Shown piece after piece: positions 1-12,298 of a stretch of 64,000 nucleotides of DNA. The DNA lies in NCBI GenBank assembly GCA_020975725.1, contig QXJR01000017.1:1-64000 (forward strand), given 5' to 3'. The DNA is from Picocystis sp. L7. Lineage: Eukaryota; Chlorophyta; Picocystophyceae; Picocystales; Picocystaceae. Position 1 is the stretch's first letter, and each line of letters opens with the position of its first letter. The position numbers were made by a program, and so were the translations under genes. The notes beneath the pieces were generated by a model. The model was given only the letters and a program-made list of their open reading frames with translations, made no database searches and was not told the DNA's origin.

Positions 1-17
1 AGGCCTTCCACGACATC

Positions 18-407
18 ATGGAGTGCATGCGTGGAATGGAGGTTGAGGCACCTTCTATGCTTCCTTCGAGCACAATGCTGAACCCACAAGGGCAAACTTC
101 ATTAATGCCCACGAACCCTATATTTCTTGGTGGGGAACAAGTAGAGACGTGGGAAGAAAGAGTGGCATACCGCTTGCTTGCTGAAAGCAAGCCCGAGTTG
201 GTCGAAGAGTTTCGCGGGTTGTTTGTGAAGACAGAAACGGCCAAGGATCTCCTTGAGAAGGGTGTGCTAAACCCGCACACAGGCAAGGCATTGGGGAAAG
301 GAAGGTTGCTAGGCAATATCCTTGCTGTAGACAATTGGTCAAACCCACTAATTTCCTGGGAACATGCATCATGGCTGGCCTTCAAGGAAAGAATGCCGTG
401 CAAGTGA
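18..407 (+). CDS. Unrecognised ORF or gene fragment
   Basis: Open frame of 129 codons at the left edge. The product is acidic in the middle, with a helical-looking stretch around residues 45 to 85, and matches no family I recognise. A second frame at 625-1149 shares a short FLG-x-EQV motif with it, so the two may be parts of one decayed or spliced gene. The composition is AT-richer than the rest of the window. It may be a remnant, not an active gene. Confidence 0.2.
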   Translation: MECMRGMEVEAPSMLPSSTMLNPQGQTSLMPTNPIFLGGEQVETWEERVAYRLLAESKPELVEEFRGLFVKTETAKDLLEKGVLNPHTGKALGKGRLLGNILAVDNWSNPLISWEHASWLAFKERMPCK

Positions 408-1420
408 GCTCCGAGATATTGCAAAGGCTGTTGCAAATGTCTTCATGTACACCCGACATCGAAGACAAGGCATAATAACTTAGGTAGCTTCCAAGAGCTT
501 CAGGAAAAGAGGCAAAGTGGTTTTCCCACCGAACCATAGACCAAAGGCGGACTTCCGAACTTCAGAAGAGAATTCTTAACCCTCTTGACTTGCATGCTTT
601 TCCTATAAGTGGCGAAGGTCAGCTATGTATGGTGAGAACGTTTGCGTTCTTGTTGTTCATGGTGGAAGGAAGATTGCAGCCTTTTTGTTGGAGGCTCACT
701 GCTTGCATGGCTGGGGGTTTAGGTTGTTCCTATTCCTTGGGGAAGAACAAGTTTGCAACAAAGCAACCATCCATTTACCCGCAAAAGGGTCTTTGGATAT
801 GGCCAGCCGTGAAGTGTGCGGAGGAGAGGCGACTCTGCAAGGAAAATTTCAGTCCATTGCAATGGAGTTGGTGAGGGGTGATTGGCAAACTCCGGAGGCA
901 CAAGATCCTGCCCTGATGTTCAATGACTCCCTCATCGAACTCGTCAAGGAATTCTTTGCCAAGAAGAATGCCGACAACAAGAGAGAAGACTTCGAGCTTA
1001 TGGGAGGACTTGGGTACGACATTGTGCAACTCGTCCTTGCCAAGACAAGGAAACTCTTTCTCACTATTTTACACCTTCCTAGATCAACCTCCCCATGGAA
1101 GAGTGTTTTCTTTGTGCTCGGCTACACATGTACAAATGCAAACATTTAGCACTTTATTCATACTACTTGATGTACCACTGTGGATAGATACCAGAGAGGA
1201 TGATTTTGGTGACCCATATAGAGGAGACACCGGTCTTTAATCACCAAGTACTAAAGGCCTCCGACCCACGTGCCGTCCACGCCCGGGCACCGTCGGAGCA
1301 CTCGAGGAGTCGTTTCTTCGCCAAGCATCCGAGTTTGTCCCCGTTTCCTTTGCGGGTCCAAGTGTATACTACCGCTTTTCTCGTCCTCCAAAGGTCGAGA
1401 GTGGAACAACTATAGGGACC

Positions 1421-1699
1421 ATGGGAAGTGTGACGGACGAAGCCGGTAAGCTAGACTACAAGCACATCAATGACAGAGACGCAACACAAGATGCAGTGCC
1501 GGTGTTTGACGTTATTCATGTGACCCCGAATGGGAGGCGTCAAGCTTGCACATATGGATCAGATCAAGAGGCCCAAGCCGGACTTGGAAACAACACACCA
1601 TACCAAGCGTTTTGGACTGGCTTGCCTACTTTGTCACATATGGACCCAATCATTCCGGACCATGAGTATCAAGTTCTGACGTCATACATTCAAAAGTAG
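1421..1699 (+). CDS. Unrecognised short ORF
   Basis: Frame of 92 codons starting with ATG, with a balanced amino-acid composition that looks more protein-like than its surroundings. I recognise no domain. It follows the fragments at 18-407 and 625-1149 on the same strand and could be a downstream piece of the same unit, but I could not establish a splice path. Confidence 0.15.
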   Translation: MGSVTDEAGKLDYKHINDRDATQDAVPVFDVIHVTPNGRRQACTYGSDQEAQAGLGNNTPYQAFWTGLPTLSHMDPIIPDHEYQVLTSYIQK

Positions 1700-2440
1700 A
1701 AGTGGGAATCACTAGGTAGTCATTAGTGGTGTAATCGAAGTTTCAACAAGTACATGCTAGACGGATTCATTACTCTCATAGTCACCACACAGAATAGTTC
1801 AGCCAAATATCCTCTATTGGATTGCGAGACATTATAAAAGCATCAATTGAAGAATACCGTGTCCTAGAATCCGCACAGGCGCATCTCTGTCTCCCCCTTC
1901 GGGTGGAGCCCCCTCCCACGACCTCCATGCCCAACTCGAGGAGCGCAAGCATGCGACACACAGTTCTCCCCCACGCGTCCAAATCCAAGAGGAACATGCT
2001 TCGAGGACTCCAACAACGGAGTCGAACGAGCAAAAACACGACGCGCGCATGAGAGCCTCGCTCAAAATCAAGCTGAGGTTGGCTCGTGAAGAGGGCACCT
2101 GTCACACATACTCTTCCGGGTAAACTTGGATATCTAGCAACTCGCTCATGGCAAGAAAGTTTGCGTACACAATGAGCAAAAGGGTATGGAAGTCGAAGAA
2201 GTGGATTGCTTTAATGTCCTTCGTTCTCTAGACTGTAATGAGCTATTAGCTCTTCTCCTTGTCTTACGTCCTTTGTGGTTTTGAATCTCACGGCCCAACA
2301 CCAACTACCACAGCTGCTCTATTGGAACCATTTAGCAAGCATGACACGATTTGGTTCGGATCCATGGTTAATGAGAATCATAGTCCCAGAGAACTTTTGA
2401 TCCGGCACGATCAATTGTCCTTGTGAAGGTGTTTCTCGCA

Positions 2441-2734
2441 CTACAACCGTGGAGGAATCTCCACTGTGGAATGCTCAAGGGCCCACATGATGTTTTTGTC
2501 ACTTGCATATTTTTCCTTGAAGAGTGCCACCTCTTGCTTGATGTACTCCAAACCATAAATGGCCCCCGGTATGAACGTGTGTGCGGGAATGTACTCGTGG
2601 AACCTTGACCCGAGCATCACCTTCACGCCACGCCTCAAATTCCTTCCTTGTACACTTGCCGTCGAGGAGGACCGGTCGACCGGATGAACTCCGACTTGAA
2701 CGCGGTGGCCGTTGTGGCGCACTTCCCATTCCAC
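2441..2734 (-). CDS. Unrecognised short ORF
   Basis: Frame of 97 codons on the minus strand. The second half (from about residue 34) has a plausible globular composition with aromatic residues and alternating charges. The start lies in a charged, basic stretch. No family is recognised, and it lies in the AT-richer, gene-poor domain. It may be an exon or a decayed gene. Confidence 0.15.
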   Translation of the reverse strand: MEWEVRHNGHRVQVGVHPVDRSSSTASVQGRNLRRGVKVMLGSRFHEYIPAHTFIPGAIYGLEYIKQEVALFKEKYASDKNIMWALEHSTVEIPPRL

Positions 2735-4339
2735 ATCAAATCTTGAACTGTTTTTGTATTTGCGCGCACCGATTCGGTGGAACTAGTCCTGGGAAAGGGC
2801 ATGCCGACCCTTTTTGTTGCGCCATGCGCATCCTGCACCTTCCTCTTTCCGCGGCTTGCCGGGAAGTCCTATGAACGTATCAAGCACGAAATCATTTTCG
2901 TCTTTGTACATTTCATAGTTCGGAGGGGGGCGGGCCCTCAACGTCATGCTTGCACACAATCGCGCGCTTCCTCCCTCGGCCATGGTAGGCTCGCAAGTGT
3001 GGCCTTTCCCCTAGTCCTCGAGGCAGGTGGAATAAGAGAGGGGTCCAAATGGAAGGGATCATGGACCTATGTATCATTTCATTTCTTCACCTTCGAAACA
3101 AATATAGTTATTTCACGCACTTTGCGAATAAGATGAAGGGCATAGATTCCACCACCACAAGCGATCAAAGGAGTCAAGTCATGAGCCTTCCCCTTTTCCA
3201 CTTCATGGACATTTCATTCACAATCTTGTCAGATGGAGCATTACCAACCCTTCAACCAAGGAGTGGCCACAACAACTCCAACTCTTTCTACGCCCATTGC
3301 CTAAAAGAAAAGTAGCAAAAAATTTGCAAAAGTTGAGTGGAATCCTCACTCGCCCCCACACCATGGGCCAAAGGGCGAAAACTAGGCCCTCGGGGTGGGC
3401 CCGACGGTCAAAGATTCCCTAACCATCCAAGAGATAACCATACTCCAACGAACATGGGCTTGCGGAAGTTGTTACAGGCAGGGAGTGTTGTGGGTGTGAC
3501 TCAGCGGAGTAAGTAGTATTTGCATCAGAATAGAGAGGAACGGTGTTTATCTTGTGTGCGACGACCATTCACGCTTCTCAACGAACACTTGAAAGGTTCG
3601 TCTACAAAACTCTTAAGTTTTCTATTGCGCTAGAACCCTTTCTTGGATGCTAAAATAACTGCATGCACTATTTGGTAAGAAGCTAGACGTCTCATTAAGG
3701 GCATTGTAATCATTTGCTCCTACGCATTGAAACGCCCGATCAACACTTCGACATGCTTTGATTCATAGGCACCTCTTTTTGCCTGAGTGAAGGAGCACAA
3801 CGACTCACAAGCCCTCCTCCAATTCTTTCGCGACCGCTCCAACGACGCTAAATTTTTGCATCAACCCGTTTTCGAGCACGCAGAATCGAGTGGTATCGTT
3901 CGTTTGGCTCATCGCATCGCCAGTCGAAGCGTACGCGATGCCTGCTGGTCGCTCCATCGGATGTTTCGCCGACGAGGGACCAGGAGTCCACCGAAACCCG
4001 TCGAACGGACGAGGCGGGATCGAATTTCGTTTCGAAACACGCTCTTGTATTACAAAAAAAAGATTCCGACGTTCGAAGCTCGAAAAACGATCGCCCTTAT
4101 GTCCCTTCGATCCCGTCGGTCGCAATCGGGCCGACCTCCGTGGCGTCGGCCGTCCGTGGCCCTGCGTCGCACGGGTCGTACGCGGTGCCACGGGCGCGCG
4201 AGACGCGCCGCACGCACGCGTCGACCCCCCACGGAGGAGGATCGACGGCGCGTGCGCGTCGCGCGCGTCCGTGGGACCGCGTCTGTCGGTGTCGCGTTCG
4301 CGCGCAGGTTCGGTCGCGCTACCAGTACCGCCTCTCCCC

Positions 4340-4470
4340 CTGTCCCTCTCGCGATCGCGAATGCCCCCCCTGGCCCCCTCAAACCCCCCACCCCGTCCCC
4401 CGACCCCCTATGCCCCCCTTTCCCCCCTGCGCCCCTCACCCCCCCCCACACCCCCACGCGCGCGCCCGAC
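4340..4470. repeat. C-rich low-complexity tract
   Basis: A run of C-homopolymer blocks of 4 to 9 bases separated by A, T or short spacers. The complementary strand is correspondingly G-rich and could form G-quadruplexes. It lies about 460 bases from the tRNA-Gln gene. No coding function is inferred. Confidence 0.6.
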
Positions 4471-4931
4471 GGGGTGGGATGCGCCCCACGCGCGATGGCG
4501 ATGGAGAGGCCCCTCCGACGCCCCCACCCCGCTCCCCGACCGAAAGGACGCCCACGAACGAGGTCCCGGGGCGATGGCGGGTTCCGCGCCCCCCCCAACC
4601 CGAATCCCCCACGCCCGAAAAAAAGAAGGAACGAACGAAGGACGGGGGAGCTGCCCCACGAGAAGCGGAAGAAAAAAAAAGGAGCAGGCATCTGCTCTCC
4701 TAGGACTAGATCGACCAGAGTTGCTACATCTTTTCGCACCACCCAATATCTAATGCCCCGAACTTCAATCGCAAAACAGTTTTCCTATCTTATCGGTCAC
4801 CACAGCTGTACTTCCAGTTGTTTCGCCAGCGCCATAGGCCAAGGACGATTCCTGACGAGAAAAGAAAACGTGGAAGCGAACGCAGGATGGACGCCGCGAA
4901 CGTCACATCGAACGTTTTCGGGGTAGGCTCA

Positions 4932-5003
4932 GGTTCTGCCGAGACTCGAACTCGGGTTGCAGGATTCAGAGTCCTGAGTGATGACCAACTACACCACAGA
5001 ACC
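4932..5003 (-). tRNA. tRNA-Gln (anticodon CTG)
   Basis: A 72-base cloverleaf reads on the minus strand. The acceptor arm GGTTCTG pairs with CAGAACC. The anticodon stem CAGGA/TCCTG encloses the loop CTCTGAA, giving anticodon CTG for the codon CAG. The T arm carries GAGTTCGAGTCTC, matching the internal B box. The body resembles other eukaryotic nuclear tRNA-Gln genes. There is no intron and no encoded CCA. It is the only RNA gene found in the AT-richer left third. Confidence 0.93.
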
Positions 5004-8000
5004 GTGCGTAACACGGGCAACATAGCCACTCTCGGTAGAATATCGGTATTAAATCTGTAGATGAATGCATCGAGCCTTCTTATTGTCGAACTGACGACGG
5101 GGTACATGATAGTTTCGCGATACGACTTCTCGCCCTCGATGTCCGTGCGACGAGAGGTGAAACGTCAATGGCAATCAACTCATAACCTCTCCGTGGTCGT
5201 GTCTTCAACAGAGAGTGAGCCTTACCTTCCTCCGTGTTGCCGAAGTTTCAAAGACCGCCATATGTTGAGAAGAAGACGCACGTTGGAGAAGGCTCTGCTT
5301 GTGCAAATGATGGCATTCTTACTTGTACTTGTGTTCCGTTTTGGATGTCCTTGTGGTTCGTCTCTCGATGTTGCTTTCGCTACCTTCCTAGTGTGCAACT
5401 TGTGCTCTTGGATATCTTTCTAGAGGACCAATCTTGAGACCAAGTCCGCACGGAATCCATATCCGACGTCAACGTCACAACCTGCCCCAAGCCGAACAAC
5501 GATAACAAGGCTCAGGAAGGTCTTACACGTACACTAATAAGGGGACAATTTGACATTCCGGCTTGTTTTAGCAAACCACCTTTGTTGCGTTAGCGAGAAG
5601 AAGATATAGTGGATATGAAACCTTTGAAGAGATCCCAAGCACCGTGTTCAAGGCCTAGTCAAAAGGTTTATACCTCAATAGGTCATTACTTCAACGAGCA
5701 CCGAAGGTTCATGCATGAGGAAGTCGTTGCCCCCAAACGAGCTTGTGTGTATTCAACGCGTACGGCCCACATTCACTCGAGTTATTGTGACCGAGGGAGC
5801 ACGTTGGTCCATTGTGATGCCGAAAAGCCCAAGAGGCTTCGCAAGTAGCTTGTTTGGGCCGTTCCAACGGAGTAGAGTAAGCTTGTTACTTGTGTACGGA
5901 ACCACATGGGCCGTGTTACACCTTCCTAGTTTGAGGACACCCCCCAACGAGGACAGCCTCCGTGCTCCTCTACGCTTTATGCATGTTTGAAACCATTTGA
6001 TTGGATGAAATGACAACAGAATATTACTTTTTAGACATATGTTGCAGAGGGAGTTCCGGGCGACCCCCGGGGAAGAGGTACCGGTCTACTCCATTGAGAG
6101 AAGTCCTTCCCAAGGCCTCCAACGTGCGCACCTCCGTTTCACCGTCCGTACGTCCTTTGGAGTTGGCCAAGCTTCGCTCGTTTAGCAATCTTAGGACCTA
6201 CGAGCTCCTCCTCCGCTTATCAAGTGTTTGCAAACCGCTCGTGGACCTTGCCGTCCATCGAGCATGGAACAACCCCCGTCCTATGACTCGGTAAAGAATA
6301 GGGATGAAACGTGCGTGTTTGTGTTTTCAAGGTAGAGGCTTCGTGAGAACTTCTCACGGGTGCATACGCAATTCTTGGTGTTGACTCGCCCTCTACGTTC
6401 CTTCCTTTGAGCCTAAAAATTGGCGGTAGAAATGTGTTAGGAAACATGCACCCTCTCACGCGTTTCCAATCTTTTTGCTTTTTCACCATATGTGCTTCCA
6501 AACATCGGCTTCCTCTCCTACGCCGCTCGCTTGATTTCACATTATTTCGCCCGCCGCAATAGTTCTCATATTCCCTTCAAAGACATCCATGCACGATATT
6601 CAAGGCGAAGTGGGAGCTTTGATTCTTGCGAGAGTGGCATCCCAAAGACAACCCAGGACTACAAAGCAATGGCTTACATACACAATGACGGAATGGTTCT
6701 AGGTGTGGTGCACTTCATTTGCAGTCCATGCGCTAGTAGTGATGCAATCCATCTCGTACGTTGGTACGAATCTAAGGGTGCGACACGCGTCAAGGAATTC
6801 TTTTGCTTTTCGTGTGGAGCTACTTGATCACGTAAAGTGCGAAATTGCAAAGGAATTGCAAATAGTGTGTTTGCTACAAGAACCGCCTACCTTGGCTAGC
6901 GCCACGTTTATCCGAAAGCAAGTTTGCCGGATCACCCGCATTGTTGCACAAGCGAATGGAAGTTGAATACCCATTCGCCCTAAAGGCCGCAATGTCTCCT
7001 AAATGCTAGACTTGAACAAAAACGTCTAATTTTCTCGCTTATGATGTTTGCATGAATTTGAAAATTGTCCAAGCCTTCTTTCCGCGAGCATACAACGGAA
7101 AGTTTTTATCTCTCTATTTACTCGCCAACAGAGGTGATTCGGAGGTGCGGTGGCTGGTCTGCGTGACGCGCGTTGGAGCCATTTCCAACGTAGGATCCGC
7201 AGAGCTCATCAGCTTTTGCCAACCTTTGTAACTTTGAATTATATTTTGGAGGAAGCCCCCTGGGTCCATCCGACGCGTGTCGCCCCACACCATTCGAAGG
7301 TGGCCGGCCAACTGTACGCCTAGAATGCCCTGGTGGATGAAGGCAGGTGCTTTTTGAAATTTTCGTAGAAGACAGTGTCGGACCATGTCTCACCCATACC
7401 TGTCTTTTAGAATGCTTTCGTTCTTGCTAGCATAGCAGATACACCGTTAGATGCGCAATTTCACAACCTAGTCAATCACACGTATGAAGGATGAGCCCGC
7501 AGATGCGTTGCAGTCTACATTGGGTGCTGTTGTGAGCTTGGTTCAAACTTCTGGTGTATGCAAATCCAATGGAATGTGCGTTCTGTGAAGTGTTGACCGA
7601 CTGAGGACCATGGGGTTATCCAGGTTGCAGCTCCATCTTGAGAGGGACTTGTCCTTCCATCCTGCAGGAGAAGTTGTTTCCCTTTGTGGCTCCAAAGAGC
7701 TCTAGAAGACCTCTTTGCCTATGAGGTGCCTACCAACATTACACGTCAACCGTCAGCAAGATCGATCTACTCCATTTAGGATGGAGCGCCTTGTCGACAG
7801 TGCTTGGGAAGCATGGTGCATAGGTTCGTTGCTGTTCACCATCCTGGCTTGACGGTTGGAACCGTTTTTAGCGACGCTCCAGGCGATCCGCTGTTCTCTC
7901 CACCCTTGCATAGCTTAGCTTGCCTCTCCCACCCACGTTTTAGATGGTACAGAATTGCGTTCAAAGTCCTCCCTCTCCTGCGGTGGGTAAGAATAGGGCT

Positions 8001-8346
8001 GCGGATAATCGACTCCGTTCCGTGGGCGCAGGATATTGCTTCGTCAGCGTACTCTCCCGAGCTTTTCTGAGAGAAGACATTCAGAAGGTCTCGACTTTGA
8101 TCGCCCGAAAACGTAGCTGAATGTATGCAAAGGCCGATCACCAAGACGAATTCTGCCAGCAATTGCAAGATAAGGCCATGGATGGGACACGCGACGCAGC
8201 GGTGCATTTCCATAGGAACAATGTACTTGATGCTATGAGGACTCGCCAGCACCGACATTATTATTGCTCCGCCAACCTCCCACTTTGTGTCTACCAAAGT
8301 ACATCGTGGTGGGGCACCACAGGTGAAATGCAATGTTCATTGCCCA
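5004..8346. other. Gene-poor stretch
   Basis: No supported gene. Many short frames occur on both strands, none with a recognisable domain. The last 500 bases lie just 3' of the minus-strand gene ending at 8347 and may be its untranslated region. Confidence 0.45.
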
Positions 8347-9669
8347 TCAAGCATCACAGTGCTGCCGAGTCAGTTCTGTGAATGCATTTTGTAAGCGTTG
8401 TGCTGTTTCTGCCCTGTTGTCAGCATTCAGGCTCCCTAGAAACTTCTTGTACTGCTTCGAATTCGCATAATACTTGCAAAACTGCTTCCAGATGGCAACT
8501 TCAAAGCCTTCTTGCATCCATTGTGCTCTCTCTTGGATGCGCTTGGCATCAAACTCACTTGGCATTCCGTACTTCGTAACCACGGAGCGCAGATCCGAAC
8601 TCGAAATATCCTCCAAGCACTCCCTGAGCTGTCGTGGGTAATTCTTACCAAGCCTGCCATTCTCAACGTAAAGCTGGTAGTTGCCCAGCTGTGACGATTC
8701 GTGCATGTGCTCAGCATAGAATCGCAAGTTGCCCGGATAAAATACACTTCCAGAAAATAAATGACACTGATTGCACAAGCCATGATGGAGGGTGTCAACC
8801 AGGTATATCGATCCTGTTTTGGGATTGTAGAGGGCATTATTCTCACCGGAGTCGCCCGCCCCAAACAAAAAGTCAAAAAGTGCAGCACGCACAATCTGTG
8901 TCTTATTGACCGACTCCGTGAAGTTTTGTTTGTAAAGCGGAATCTTGATCCAGTCCCCTTCTCTCATCTCGCTGAATATGACAGTTGCTGCTGCTATCAC
9001 GCTGAAATCTCCGGTGGGTGGCATCCGGGCAAAGAAAGGGCCCTTTCTTTCGCGCGGAAGGATGTCATCAAATCCGCAGCGCTTGACCACATTCTCTAGT
9101 GCAGATACTTTTTTCAAGTGGGGTGCAAGCATGACTTTTGCCAGGTACTGTACATTCATGCTGTCGTTCATTCTGAAAAGGAGCATGCTGTTTTTGCGAA
9201 AAGATTGAAAATCATCAAACGGAGTGGCGGATACAAAGCATCCTTCGCAGTTTGGGCACTTCTGGCAAAGATTGCAGGAACCCTCGTTTCCTTTTCCTGT
9301 CAGGGACATCACCTGATGTAGCGTTTGCCCGTCACCCTTGCAGACTGAATTCAGCGGACCATGTCCTTCCATGCAGGTATTGCAAGAATCCCAGGATCGT
9401 TTCCTAATATCCACAGATCCGTTGGCTATTCGCCATTTGTCCTTTCGGACATAACTGCCTGTTCCTCCGTTTGGAATACCTCCACGACGAACGTGAATGT
9501 TGCCGAGAGAGTGAACTGGCCAATTGCCCTTGCCACCATGATCGTCTCCATGACTGTAAAAATTCGCCAGCCCAACCAACACCACAGCTATTCCAAAGAC
9601 TAAAAACATGGAAAAGATCTTCAATTTGCCGCACCGTCTAACCGTGCTATATCCCAGCCCTCCAAACAT
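8347..9669 (-). CDS. Type II membrane protein with atypical kinase-like motifs
   Basis: With the ATG at 9669 the product is 440 residues: a 15-residue basic cytoplasmic tail, one membrane segment (about 17-36) and a long lumenal part, the layout of Golgi type II proteins. A cysteine-rich cluster sits near residues 95-145. A GDSGENN motif (272-278) followed by a VDT (291-293) resembles the catalytic-loop D..N and metal-binding D of FAM20-type secretory kinases and PI3/4-kinase-like folds. That assignment is inference. The same frame stays open upstream to an ATG at 10380, with another ATG at 10005 and a second hydrophobic segment, so a longer protein is possible. The next gene on this strand also encodes a Golgi-type protein. 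No exact family is recognised. Confidence 0.6.
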   Translation of the reverse strand: MFGGLGYSTVRRCGKLKIFSMFLVFGIAVVLVGLANFYSHGDDHGGKGNWPVHSLGNIHVRRGGIPNGGTGSYVRKDKWRIANGSVDIRKRSWDSCNTCMEGHGPLNSVCKGDGQTLHQVMSLTGKGNEGSCNLCQKCPNCEGCFVSATPFDDFQSFRKNSMLLFRMNDSMNVQYLAKVMLAPHLKKVSALENVVKRCGFDDILPRERKGPFFARMPPTGDFSVIAAATVIFSEMREGDWIKIPLYKQNFTESVNKTQIVRAALFDFLFGAGDSGENNALYNPKTGSIYLVDTLHHGLCNQCHLFSGSVFYPGNLRFYAEHMHESSQLGNYQLYVENGRLGKNYPRQLRECLEDISSSDLRSVVTKYGMPSEFDAKRIQERAQWMQEGFEVAIWKQFCKYYANSKQYKKFLGSLNADNRAETAQRLQNAFTELTRQHCDA

Positions 9670-10380
9670 GGACAGGGCTGTGTCCCGATTGGTGTGAGCG
9701 TGTTTGTGTTGGTATGCACTTGCTCGAGACTTCGCCAAGCCCATGCCTGCGCAGGAGACCCAGGATCCGCACGTTTGTTCGTGCTTGGTGCTGGCACTCT
9801 CCCCCATGTAATGCCACACGCTTCCTTGTGCAGCCGTGAAGGGAAGGCAGTACACGACCAGCAGCCACAACCACATCAGTGACCATGCCACCTTCCCGGA
9901 ATCTGAGTGGGTCTTCTGTCGACGTGCTTTCTTGCTGTTTGCGGGAGACCTGAATCTGACGTGGAGGTGATCCGGAGGACTCTCTGTGGCGGAGACGCAT
10001 CGCATGGTGCTGCAGCGCTCTGCACGACCGTTCGTATTTCGCACCAGCCTCGTGGGTCGCCTCGGTTCATCTGTAGCCCGCCAATCGACTCTCGAGCCTG
10101 TCCTCGACGGGATCGGCTCGTCTCGTGATCGGTAGACCAAACACACCACCTCGATTCGAACCTTTATGCGACGCTGGGCGCAGAGGACCTGGGGATCCTC
10201 TTCAGCGAAGACAATCCTGAGGTCGTTTGATGGGAAAGATGTCCTTTCCATGTCGTAAACATCGTCATGATGCGTGCGTCGGCATCGATTCGATCGATGG
10301 GGCTGGCTCCGATCGAAACCCTCGTTCCATGGAACGTGTATCAATCCGTCTAGACCAGGTTTACATGTCAGAGGATCCAT

Positions 10381-11410
10381 CCGGGTTCACCACGACAAAA
10401 CCGTTGTTTCTGCCATGTCGACTGGCCAAGCAGACCCACACAACACGAAGGCAGATGTCGCATGGATCGTACCACTGCTACGCGCACATCCTTCAGAAGC
10501 TTGGGCGCCAACAGCGCCACCCAGATGACAGAAGTCCCAACTAGGCTTGGATGCTTGGGCTCCATGTTTCGGAGAACTAGTCCCTTCACTGTGGTTCTAT
10601 TACGAGCACCCACATCCTTTCAGAAGCCTGTCCTGGGTGTACTGCAGATTCAGTGGGTGGTGCAATGGTGCCCACAAGGTCAGCTTTGCAACCTGCGATC
10701 AAGAACAAGCCCATTGGGCAGACGTATTCCAAAGACTGGCCACTGTGTGAAATTCAACTGTTGATGTTAGATACGTCCTGTCAATGAGCAGCCTTTCTCG
10801 AAAGTACATGAAATGCCTTGCAGATTCTGGCGTTCACGAGGTCTGTAGGATACATCGAAGGTGATCCCCGAAAAGAGTCCCCAGTCCACATGCCTCACCT
10901 GATGTCTTCAATTTCAGTATCCTCGGTGATGGTTGGACTGAATCTGTTCACTTTTCCTTTCTCACGCCCCACAACAGATGGCCAGTTTGAATGGTCAATC
11001 AGCAGACACTACTCGTCCAGGATTGCTGTTGCTGCCAGCTTGTTAGATCTAGCGCTTGGAGGGATGCAGGGGTGAGGCACTCCCCCCCGACTTCGCGTTC
11101 TTCATGCACATCCTGGTGCACCTTGCGACCAGCCCCTGAAGCTTGTGATTCTGCAGAATAGTGAACTGGGTTCCACCACGCAACCAGTAAAAACAAAGTT
11201 GCTTTGGAGCATATCATTCACAGCAAGTCAACATTCTTCTGGATATTGTATAGAGAAATGATGGTAAGCAACGATTCACCCAGCTGCACGTGATGGGGAA
11301 ATGTCCAGCAGGGGGCGCCTGATGGTTTGTGATTTAACATTGTAGCTACTACTTGGCACTGGACTGGACCCGCGCCGAGTCCCACGCAAATTTTCTAAAA
11401 CCAGCGTTAC
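10381..11410. other. Intergenic, no gene seen
   Basis: Between two minus-strand genes. It holds the likely promoter of the kinase-like gene and the 3' flank of the glycosyltransferase gene. No RNA gene or repeat was recognised. Confidence 0.4.
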
Positions 11411-12298
11411 CTAGTTATCAATGGCCTGTCGGTGGGACAGGTTCCCGACCGGATATTTGCCTTGCATGTAGTCAAAGATTGATCGTGCATAAATGTGTCT
11501 ACTATCCGAGTACCCTGCAGGAAAGTGCAACACCCAGATTTTTTTTTCCCTCACATCTTCAGCTTCCTTCACAGGATTACTCTCGAAGGTGGAGAAAATC
11601 TGAAATCGCTCCCCGTATGGATACATGTGAAAGAAGGGTTTTGGGTGCACCTGGATCCATCGGTGCACACTTCCCTGCTCTGCTGGCCATCGGTGGGGAT
11701 CAATTCGAAGATCTCTTGATTCACGCATGACGTACTTGAGCATTTCTCGTGACCATGTGCCATTGCGGACAATCATAAGCCCTGTGTTGATGATTGTTTG
11801 CACACCAGGCAAATCTGCAGATATCCAAAGCTGGGTGTTCCGTGCAGCTTCATTGAGAAATTCTTCAATGCGCCTGCCAGGTTGCATCAAAACGGTGTCC
11901 CCGTCTGTAAACAGTACATACTCGTACCCTCTTTGGAGGAGTTCGTACATGAGCGAAATCTTGTGCCAATGTGGAGCAGGAAATCGAAGCTCTGTATTGT
12001 CCAGGTTGATTCGGTACCAATCATAGCCCATGCTGTTGGCGTACTGCTCCCACCGAATTGAGAACGGAACGTAAAAGTAGTTGCTGGTGATGGTGGTAGC
12101 TATTGCTATGGAGGACCTCCTGTGAATCTGTCGTAGTTCTGGGTACCAGCCTTGAACGTGCCAGGCCAGGCTGGCTGATTTTTGTTGTTGTCTTCTGGAA
12201 AGGACCCAAGAGGTGGAAATAATAAGTCCTACCATCAGGACAGATGGGCCGACAATCGAAAGCACAAGATTGTTAGCTTTCATCTTCGGCACTTGCAT
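11411..12298 (-). CDS. GT34-like Golgi glycosyltransferase
   Basis: The product is 295 residues from the ATG at 12298. The open frame continues upstream, but its first in-frame codon there is not ATG. A short basic tail precedes one membrane segment (about residues 10-32), giving type II topology. The catalytic domain shows a DGD metal and nucleotide-sugar motif (132-134) in the context FTDGDTVLM, an INTGLMIVRN segment (170-179), an EQGS motif (207-210) and a late HFPAG (258-262). This arrangement fits the galactosyl/xylosyltransferase GT34 fold and related DUF273-like enzymes, which transfer a sugar to polysaccharide or glycoprotein acceptors in the Golgi. Donor and acceptor cannot be read from the sequence. 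The gene lies in the AT-richer domain beside another type II protein gene. Confidence 0.75.
   Translation of the reverse strand: MQVPKMKANNLVLSIVGPSVLMVGLIISTSWVLSRRQQQKSASLAWHVQGWYPELRQIHRRSSIAIATTITSNYFYVPFSIRWEQYANSMGYDWYRINLDNTELRFPAPHWHKISLMYELLQRGYEYVLFTDGDTVLMQPGRRIEEFLNEAARNTQLWISADLPGVQTIINTGLMIVRNGTWSREMLKYVMRESRDLRIDPHRWPAEQGSVHRWIQVHPKPFFHMYPYGERFQIFSTFESNPVKEAEDVREKKIWVLHFPAGYSDSRHIYARSIFDYMQGKYPVGNLSHRQAIDN

Larger units (their letters stand above)
408..4931. other. Gene-poor stretch, lower GC, then GC-rich low complexity
   Basis: Apart from the small ORFs listed, I see no supported gene. Bases up to about 3,780 are AT-richer, with stops in all frames and no coherent coding. 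From about 3,880 to 4,720 the sequence becomes rich in CG, TCGA and long C runs and keeps frames open on both strands by composition alone. Confidence 0.5.

Noticed and set aside
3787-4926. Long plus-strand frame (379 codons) with overlapping minus-strand frames
   Set aside because: The product is Arg/Pro-rich and without domains, and open frames occur on both strands in a CG- and C-run-rich segment. It is a composition effect.
7836-8333. 165-codon minus-strand frame downstream of the kinase-like gene
   Set aside because: It lies in the likely 3' untranslated region of that gene and shows no conserved sequence.
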